Source of the DNA: an uncultured Roseburia sp.
GTDB lineage: Bacteria; Bacillota; Clostridia; Lachnospirales; Lachnospiraceae
DNA: 14,024 nucleotides
Assembly (NCBI GenBank): GCA_947384095.1
Contig: CANDFU010000009.1
Span: 1 to 14,024 of the forward strand
Reading direction: 5' to 3'
The notes under the pieces are model-generated. The model searched no databases, had not been told where the DNA came from, and saw only the letters and a list, made by a program, of their open reading frames with translations. The translations under genes were made by a program, and so were the position numbers. Numbering within the stretch: the stretch's first letter is position 1; the number at the start of each line of letters is the position of its first letter. Below are positions 7,408 through 12,781 of the stretch, one piece after another.

Positions 7408-8631
7408 TTACTTATTCTGGTTTTCCTGTCCGCTGAGTTTCATCGCGCGGACTTTTAATGGAAGTCCGAACAGTGTGATAAAGCCCTCGGCATCGTGGTG
7501 GTCATAGAGTTCGCCCGTAGTAAAGCTTGCGAGGGATTCGCTGTAGAGCGAGTACGGGGAGGTCGTGCCGGCTTTGATGATATTGCCTTTGTACAGTTTG
7601 AATTTTACCTCTCCGGTCACATACTCCTGGGTGGAGGACACAAACGCTTTTACGGCGTCGCACAGCGGTGTAAACCATTTTCCCTCGTAGACGATCTGTG
7701 CCAGTTTATTGCCCATATCTTTTTTCACATCCATGGTTGCGCGGTCCAGGACAAGCTCTTCGAGCTGCTGGTGCGCCTCCATCAGAATCGTCCCGCCGGG
7801 CGTCTCATACACACCGCGGGATTTCATGCCGACGACACGGTTTTCCACGATATCGACAATACCGATGCCGTGTCTGCCGCCCAGGCGGTTTAATTCACGG
7901 ATAATATCGGAAACTTTCATGGCCTTTCCGTTTACGGAGGTCGGAACGCCTTTTTCGAAGGTCATTGTCACATATTCGCCCTCTTCCGGCGCTTTTTCCG
8001 GAGAGACGCCGAGTACAAGCAGGTGGTCATAATCCGGTTCACACGCCGGGTCTTCCAGTTCAAGCCCTTCGTGGCTGATGTGCCAGATATTGCGGTCGCG
8101 GCTGTAGCTGGAGTCGGCGGAGAACGGGAGATCAATGCCATGCGCCCGGCAGTAGTCGATTTCATCCTGGCGGGACTGCATCGTCCACTTGTCATCTCTC
8201 CACGCGGCGATGATCTTTAAATCCGGCGCAAGCGCCTTGATGCCCAGTTCAAAACGAATCTGATCGTTGCCTTTTCCGGTGGCGCCGTGGCAGATGGCCG
8301 CCGCACCTTCTTTTCTTGCGATTTCCACCAGTTTTTTTGCGATCAGAGGGCGGGCCATGGAGGTTCCGAGCAGATATTTGTTTTCATAGACTGCATTGGC
8401 TTCAACGCACGGCATGATATAGTCGTCACAGAATTCGTCAATGATGTCCACGACGTAAAGCCTGGAAGCGCCGCAGGAGACAGCCCTTTCTTCCAGGCCG
8501 TCAAGTTCTTCTTCCTGGCCGCAGTCGATGCAGCAGCAGATAACGTCGTAGTCGTAGTTTTCCTTTAGCCATGGAATGATGGCGGTTGTGTCGAGTCCGC
8601 CGGAGTAAGCTAAAATCACTTTTTCTTTCAT
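7408..8631 (-). CDS. argG: Argininosuccinate synthase
   Basis: A 407-aa cytoplasmic enzyme of arginine biosynthesis. It joins citrulline and aspartate with ATP to form argininosuccinate, AMP and pyrophosphate. The N-terminal nucleotide-binding P-loop of the ATP pyrophosphatase type is AYSGGLDTT (residues 8-16). Later family blocks include HGATGKGNDQIRFE, SYSRDRNIWHISHEG and a C-terminal KGNIIKAGTTSPYSLYSESLASF-like stretch. The length is normal for the bacterial enzyme. An in-frame ATG exists at 8694, but the ATG at 8631 is used because AAAGGA (8641-8646) lies just upstream, the family begins at MKEKVILAYSGG, and the upstream part overlaps the promoter. argH is not next to it in the window, so the arginine genes are split. 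A promoter and an ARG-box-like site lie just upstream. Confidence 0.97.
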   Translation of the reverse strand: MKEKVILAYSGGLDTTAIIPWLKENYDYDVICCCIDCGQEEELDGLEERAVSCGASRLYVVDIIDEFCDDYIMPCVEANAVYENKYLLGTSMARPLIAKKLVEIARKEGAAAICHGATGKGNDQIRFELGIKALAPDLKIIAAWRDDKWTMQSRQDEIDYCRAHGIDLPFSADSSYSRDRNIWHISHEGLELEDPACEPDYDHLLVLGVSPEKAPEEGEYVTMTFEKGVPTSVNGKAMKVSDIIRELNRLGGRHGIGIVDIVENRVVGMKSRGVYETPGGTILMEAHQQLEELVLDRATMDVKKDMGNKLAQIVYEGKWFTPLCDAVKAFVSSTQEYVTGEVKFKLYKGNIIKAGTTSPYSLYSESLASFTTGELYDHHDAEGFITLFGLPLKVRAMKLSGQENQNK

Positions 8632-8650
8632 GGAAAATAGTCCTTTCTGA

Positions 8651-8671
8651 ATGTATAAAATTTGAAATACA
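8651..8671 (-). promoter_or_regulatory. ARG-box-like operator in front of argG
   Basis: On the plus strand the site reads ATGTATAAAATTTGAA (8651-8666). By eye it matches 13 of 16 positions of the Bacillus-type ArgR/AhrC box ATGAATAAAAATTCAA. It also contains a TGTAT-N10-ATACA dyad (8652-8671). It sits just after the predicted transcription start, where ArgR binding with arginine would block argG. No arginine repressor gene is in the window. Confidence 0.5.
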
Positions 8672-8682
8672 GGCTCTACAAT

Positions 8683-8711
8683 AATATACAACAAACAGGG
8701 GGGAATGACAA
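8683..8711 (-). promoter_or_regulatory. Promoter of argG
   Basis: On the minus strand TTGTCA (8706-8711), 17 bp, then TATATT (8683-8688). Start near 8676 gives a leader of about 45 nt containing the ARG-box-like site and the AAAGGA ribosome site. Confidence 0.6.
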
Positions 8712-8800
8712 GCAGAAAAGGCTGCCGGAATCAGCAGGGACGCCGGGCGCAGGCCGCAGTCCGTGGAAAATATTGGCGGCGGCGCCGCGGTTGTTTCGTG

Positions 8801-8829
8801 TTGAAAAGGAAACTACGCCGTGATAAACT
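8801..8829 (+). promoter_or_regulatory. Promoter of the alpha/beta hydrolase gene
   Basis: TTGAAA (8801-8806), 17 bp, then TAAACT (8824-8829) preceded by a TGN extension (8821-8823). Start near 8836, about 30 nt before the ATG at 8867. This supports the short form of the protein. Confidence 0.55.
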
Positions 8830-8866
8830 ATTTTTAGAACGAAAGAAAAGGGTAGTGTATGCAGTG

Positions 8867-9877
8867 ATGAGAAAGAGTAAGAAAAAACGAGGAATCGTTG
8901 CAGCGGTGGTTGTATTTCTGCTTCTGGCGGGGTATCTGACGGCGGTGAATACGCTTGTGAGCGCAGCGCTGGTGCCTTCTTTTATGGAGAAGCTGGAGGC
9001 GTTTGAACGGATTACGGAGGAGAGCTATGCGGCGCTGGCGCAGAGTCCGAAGATCGAGGAAAACCGTCGGGCGGCGCTGACTGACGCGCAGAAATGGTTC
9101 CGGGATGTAAAGCCCGGGAAGCCCGCCGTAGAAACCGGGGACGGGTATCGTCTGATCGCCGCGGAGTTTGCGGCGAAGGAGGAGAGCCATAGATGGGTCG
9201 TTCTCCTGCACGGCTATACCGGGTGGAAGGAGGAGATGTACCCTTTTGCCTACTGGTATGCCACAGAAGGATACCATGTCCTTGTGCCCGACCTGCGGTG
9301 CCAGGGGGAGAGCGAGGGAGACTTTATCGGGATGGGCTGGACCGATCATTTTGACTGTATGCTGTGGATTGAGTATATCCTCTCCTGCGACGAAGAGGCG
9401 CAGATCGTGCTTCACGGGCAGTCCATGGGGGCGGCGACGGCGCTGATGATGACGGGGGAGCAGTCGCTGCCCGGCAATGTCGGTGCGGTCATCTCGGACT
9501 GCGCTTATACGGACGCCTATTCCATGTTCGGAGAGAAGGCAGGAGAGTGGTTTCATCTTCCTGCATTTCCAATTGTGGACACAGCCCGTATTCTTTTAAA
9601 ACTGCGCGGCGGTTACGACCTTAAGGACGCGTCGGCCCTTGACGCGGTAAAAAAGAGTACGACGCCGACGCTCTTTATTCACGGGGATTCAGACGCCATG
9701 ATTTCTGTGGAAATGTCAAAGCGGCTCTATGAAGCGGCGGCGTGTGACAAGGAGCTTCTGATCGTCGAGGGAGCCGGACATGCACAGTCACAGGATATCG
9801 ATCCCGCTGCGTATTACGATACGATCAGAACATTTCTGCAGTCCCATCTGCCGGATACCGGGGAGGCTGGCTCGTAG
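8867..9877 (+). CDS. Membrane-anchored alpha/beta hydrolase
   Basis: A 336-aa serine hydrolase of the alpha/beta fold. A basic start (MRKSKKKRG) is followed by one hydrophobic segment (about residues 10-32), so the enzyme is probably tethered with its catalytic domain outside the cell. The fold core carries VVLLHGYTG (oxyanion hole, about residues 111-119), the nucleophile elbow GQSMG with S186, the acid in HGDSD (probably D276), and H305 in EGAGHA. This is the pattern of the YqkD/FrsA-like esterase or peptidase-like hydrolases often seen in Firmicutes. The substrate cannot be deduced. The frame is open from 8705, but the ATG at 8867 is chosen because the extension is a low-quality basic stretch that overlaps the promoter. 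GTG at 8864 is an alternative start, 11 nt from AAGGG. It diverges from argG and appears to be a single-gene unit. Confidence 0.88.
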   Translation: MRKSKKKRGIVAAVVVFLLLAGYLTAVNTLVSAALVPSFMEKLEAFERITEESYAALAQSPKIEENRRAALTDAQKWFRDVKPGKPAVETGDGYRLIAAEFAAKEESHRWVVLLHGYTGWKEEMYPFAYWYATEGYHVLVPDLRCQGESEGDFIGMGWTDHFDCMLWIEYILSCDEEAQIVLHGQSMGAATALMMTGEQSLPGNVGAVISDCAYTDAYSMFGEKAGEWFHLPAFPIVDTARILLKLRGGYDLKDASALDAVKKSTTPTLFIHGDSDAMISVEMSKRLYEAAACDKELLIVEGAGHAQSQDIDPAAYYDTIRTFLQSHLPDTGEAGS

Positions 9878-9919
9878 GGATTGGCGTGATAAAAAGAAAA
9901 TGAATACATATGCGGCCGG

Positions 9920-9978
9920 TTCCTGTCTGGTTTCATTCGTGGTGACGCTGAAAACGGCGGCATGGGAGTTTACAGGAA
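9920..9978 (+). repeat. Copy A of a short dispersed repeat
   Basis: The core TTTCATTC.TGGTGA.GC, then CATGGGAGTT.ACAG, recurs in reverse orientation at 11009-11066. By eye about three quarters of 50 bases match. Short complementary arms TTCCTGT (9920-9926) and ACAGGAA (9972-9978) flank the core, as longer arms do in copy B. The rest of the gap 9878-10208 holds no gene that I can support. I see only a TATGAT-like -10 at 10063-10068 without a good -35, and the ribosome site of the next gene. Confidence 0.55.
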
Positions 9979-10208
9979 GAGGCTGTATGAGAATATAACG
10001 TCGTTTTAGTGCAGTTTCGGGTCGATTCATGACAGGCATCACCTTTTTGCAAACAGTTCCTGTATGATATACCTGTAGCAATCGTGACGGAATCGCGGTT
10101 ATGTGCAGAAGAAAAGCGGTATGACGATCTGTGCTGGCTGCACGCGCCGGTTTCTGACGGGCAGAGGCAGGATTGCTGCAAATATGTGATCAATCATGGA
10201 GGAAAAAG

Positions 10209-10823
10209 ATGAAAAAGAAATTTGTATCAGGTGTACTGGCGGTATTGATGGCGGTGTCAATGACAGCAGGCTGCGGCAGCAAGCCGCAGGCAGCAGCAGA
10301 CCCTGCGCCGTCTGCTGAGACAAAGGCGGAACCAAAAACAGAGACAAAAGCAGAGACGGAGACGAAAGCGGGAACGGAGACAAAAGCAGGGACAGAAAGT
10401 GAAGCTGCAGCCGACGACAGTGCGTCGGAGGATTTTACACTTCTTGATGTTTCCACAGACATGGTTCAGGCAGGAGTATACGCTGTGAGCGAGGAGGGGA
10501 CGGAGCTTGTATTCTCAATGTTTACGGAGCCTTCGGGAACGCCGATGACTTCCCTGTTTATATTTCCGGCAGCCGGCGGGGGCGATGTAATCTGCGGTAC
10601 TTATGAAGCTGAGACTGAGACGGACGAAGACGGAATTGCCTGGACATTGCTGACGGTTACGGATGCATACACAGGCGGCGAATTTGAGATTGGATTTGGC
10701 GAGTCAGACGCCGGAGAGGTATATATCTTTGACACAGAGGGGACTCCTTATGAGGGAGAGTATCTCTCCGCAGATGAGACAATCGATTATATGGGCGTGG
10801 CTGCGGCGCTGATGGAAGAATAA
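10209..10823 (+). CDS. Secreted lipoprotein of unknown function
   Basis: A 204-aa exported protein. The signal peptide has a KKK start, a hydrophobic run (VSGVLAVLMAVSMTAG) and lipobox TAGC with the modified cysteine at residue 22, so it should be a lipid-anchored surface protein. A low-complexity linker follows (about residues 28-75), rich in Glu, Thr, Lys and Ala with repeated ETKA units. The C-terminal part (about 76-204) is acidic and probably beta-rich, with no domain that I recognise. The ATG at 10209 has GGAGG (10198-10202) 6 nt upstream, and a longer in-frame start at 10173 lacks this. A strong hairpin follows 27 bp after the stop. The repeated linker DNA could vary in length between strains. 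No function is proposed. Confidence 0.88.
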   Translation: MKKKFVSGVLAVLMAVSMTAGCGSKPQAAADPAPSAETKAEPKTETKAETETKAGTETKAGTESEAAADDSASEDFTLLDVSTDMVQAGVYAVSEEGTELVFSMFTEPSGTPMTSLFIFPAAGGGDVICGTYEAETETDEDGIAWTLLTVTDAYTGGEFEIGFGESDAGEVYIFDTEGTPYEGEYLSADETIDYMGVAAALMEE

Positions 10824-10849
10824 GGACAAATTATTGTATATGGAAGCGA

Positions 10850-10879
10850 CAGAGCCGGCCGCAGATGGGGCCGGCTCTG
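10850..10879 (+). terminator. Strong hairpin after the lipoprotein gene
   Basis: A perfect 11-bp stem, CAGAGCCGGCC (10850-10860) with GGCCGGCTCTG (10869-10879), has an 8-nt loop. It lies 27 bp after the stop. There is no T tract after it, so it is a weak terminator candidate or an RNA-stabilising structure. Confidence 0.4.
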
Positions 10880-10946
10880 CCTGTGTGTCCGGTGCCGGTT
10901 TGATTGTGATGGCAGACTGTGGTATCATAATTCTGTGAAGTCGCAC

Positions 10947-11281
10947 GATTCTTTGTTCTTTCATAGGAAAGGCCTCGTTGCTGTGAAACACGGAAGTATC
11001 CGGCTTTTCTGTGAACTCCCATGGCGCGGTATCTGGCATCACCATGAATGAAAGGGAGTTCACAGAGCCTCCGGCGGATGCACGCAAAACGCCGGAAACG
11101 GGGATTCTGGCGCTGATACGGCCAGCGCGGCGGGAGCGCAGTCCTGTCTTTAGGATTCGCTGCTTTTCTGTGAAAGAAAAAGCCCTCCGGGCGGGAACGC
11201 ACTGCGCCTGAGAAGAAGTATGCCGCAAAAGCGGCCCGGCGCAGGCGGAGAATCCTGCTCTGCCGGATTCTTTGTTCTTTC
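10947..11281. repeat. Hairpin-rich element with copy B of the repeat, bounded by 16-bp direct repeats
   Basis: The 16-mer GATTCTTTGTTCTTTC occurs at 10947-10962 and again at 11266-11281. Between the two copies are a perfect 13-bp inverted repeat, TCTGTGAACTCCC (11008-11020) with GGGAGTTCACAGA (11054-11066), and further stems TCCGGCG/CGCCGGA (11070-11076 and 11090-11096) and GCCGC-AAAA-GCGGC (11222-11235). CTGTGAA recurs four times on the plus strand. The loop of the 13-bp repeat carries the core shared with copy A (9920-9978). The stretch 10824-11308 shows no gene I can support. Open frames on both strands here lack ribosome sites and overlap the lipoprotein gene or the hairpin. It may be a small non-autonomous repeat element, a structured RNA, or a regulatory region for the next operon. 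Confidence 0.55.
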
Positions 11282-11308
11282 GAATAATTAAGTGTGGAGG
11301 ATGGAACC

Positions 11309-12748
11309 ATGCGGATAGCAGTCTGCGATGAAGATGATCAGGAGGATTCGGGCATCAGGAAACTGCTGGCAGGATATCGGGTCAGCCGGGAGGAAGCTGT
11401 TGATTGTCATTATTTTACGAACACCATTGATTTTTTGTGTGATCTAAGAGGCGGTGAGTACGATCTTGTCCTGTTTCATGTTCTGACGCCGGGAACCGGC
11501 GGAATACGGGCCGCGCAGGAGCTGAGAAAACTGGACAGGAATGTCCGGCTTATTTTTGTATCCGCATCGCCGGAGTTTGCTGTGGAAAGTTACAGCGTGG
11601 GGGCATACTATTATCTGATAAAACCGATCGATGCGGATTCTTTTTTTTCGCTGCTGGATGAAATAGGAAGAGAACTGTCCGGCCAGACGGAGCAGGGATT
11701 TGTACTAAAGAGCAGGGACGGCGTTGTCAGGATCGCTTTCGCGAGGCTTGTATATGTGGAGGTCGTGAATAAAACGGTGTTTTTGCATCTGGCGGATGGG
11801 ACTGTCCGCGAGACGACGGCTACTTTGGCGGATTTTGAGAAGAAGCTGCTGCCAAGACCAGAGTTTTTGAAGACACATCGCTCCTATCTGGTCAACGCGG
11901 ACTATATTCGTGCAATTGAAATCAATTGTGTCGTGATGAAGGACGGGCAGAATATTCCGGTGTCGCGCCAGCGGCACAGCCAGATCCGGGATGACTGGAT
12001 GCGTTTTTTGCACCGGGAGGGAGCGGGAGATCTGGTGTGCGCCGCCGACGGGCAGGAGCGTACCGACGGTCCCTGGCGGATTCTGCTGGTAGACGATGAT
12101 CCGGCGGATCGCGCTGTCTGGGGGGATATCCTGCAAAGCCATGGCTGTATTGTACATCTTGCGGACAATGGGGAGGATGCCCTGCGGCTGGCGGCAGAAA
12201 ATCCTTTTGACTGCGTGCTGCTGGATGTGATGATTCCCGGCGAAGACGGTTTTTTTGTCTGTGAGAAGTTTCAAAAGTTAACGGATACACCGATTATTTT
12301 TCTGAGCTGCCTTTCAGAGCCCGACAAGCAGATGCAGGGGTTTGCATCCGGCGGTATTGATTACATTACGAAGGATACGCCGGCGGAGCTTTTCTGGGCG
12401 AAGGTAAAGACGCGCATCCGGCTGGCGGTGTCAGAGCGCACACAGCTGTGCTATGGCCCTCTTCTCCTGGATCTGAAGAGGAGGAGGGTGCTGATTGCTG
12501 AAAAAGAGCTGACGCTCTCGCCGGCTGAGTTTGATATCCTGTGCTGCCTTTCGGAGCACGCGGGGCATGTCATTACGCCCGGGGAAATGCATGGCATGAT
12601 CTGGGGCGGTCAGCCCTGGGACGGAGGGCAGATGGTGCAGACACATACGTCGCGGCTTCGGCGGAAGCTGGAAAAGGCGTGGGAGGGGCACCGTTTTATA
12701 GAGACGGTATGGGGGCAGGGTTATCGATTTGTGCCTCCGGAACGATAG
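11309..12748 (+). CDS. Dual response regulator: REC-LytTR-REC-winged helix fusion
   Basis: A 479-aa cytoplasmic transcription factor containing two complete regulators in one chain. Residues 1-120 form a receiver (MRIAVCDED acidic pocket, S85, K105 in YLIKP). The phosphoacceptor position is His57 (LVLFHVLTPG) instead of Asp. Residues about 130-235 form a LytTR DNA-binding domain (LVYVEVVNKTVFLHL, FLKTHRSYLVN, IPVSRQR). Residues about 257-375 form a second receiver with all key residues (ILLVDDDP, phosphoacceptor D306 in VLLDVMIPGEDG, S333, K355). Residues about 380-479 form an OmpR/PhoB winged helix (LTLSPAEFDILCCL, HTSRLRRKLE, ETVWGQGYRF). The start at 11309 has GGAGG 8 nt upstream, and nearby alternatives (11294, 11301) are badly spaced. 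The kinase gene follows after 33 bp. Phospho-control probably acts only through the second receiver (inferred). A joining artefact seems unlikely because the frame and linker are continuous. Confidence 0.9.
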   Translation: MRIAVCDEDDQEDSGIRKLLAGYRVSREEAVDCHYFTNTIDFLCDLRGGEYDLVLFHVLTPGTGGIRAAQELRKLDRNVRLIFVSASPEFAVESYSVGAYYYLIKPIDADSFFSLLDEIGRELSGQTEQGFVLKSRDGVVRIAFARLVYVEVVNKTVFLHLADGTVRETTATLADFEKKLLPRPEFLKTHRSYLVNADYIRAIEINCVVMKDGQNIPVSRQRHSQIRDDWMRFLHREGAGDLVCAADGQERTDGPWRILLVDDDPADRAVWGDILQSHGCIVHLADNGEDALRLAAENPFDCVLLDVMIPGEDGFFVCEKFQKLTDTPIIFLSCLSEPDKQMQGFASGGIDYITKDTPAELFWAKVKTRIRLAVSERTQLCYGPLLLDLKRRRVLIAEKELTLSPAEFDILCCLSEHAGHVITPGEMHGMIWGGQPWDGGQMVQTHTSRLRRKLEKAWEGHRFIETVWGQGYRFVPPER

Positions 12749-12781
12749 TCTGGAATGATCTGACAAAAAGGGGCGGGGGAT

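Noticed and set aside
7388..7411. CCTGC-ACC-GCAGG hairpin next to a T-rich stretch after argG
   Set aside because: The T tract is on the plus-strand side, where no gene is terminated. On the argG strand there is no T run. Too weak to list.
8705..8866. A 54-residue N-terminal extension of the alpha/beta hydrolase
   Set aside because: Overlaps the argG -35 and the hydrolase's own promoter, is very basic, and lies before the signal anchor that should be near the N-terminus.
11011..11211. A 66-aa plus-strand open frame inside the hairpin-rich stretch
   Set aside because: No convincing ribosome site and it lies within the inverted repeat, so its reading mostly reflects the repeat.
10704..11228. 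A 174-aa open frame on the minus strand across the lipoprotein end, the hairpin and copy B
   Set aside because: No ribosome site, overlap with a well-supported gene on the other strand, and it reads through an 11-bp hairpin and a repeat. Probably a spurious frame of the repeat element.
11705..12274. A 189-aa minus-strand open frame opposite the response regulator
   Set aside because: Antisense of LytTR and receiver coding sequence, with no ribosome site or domain.
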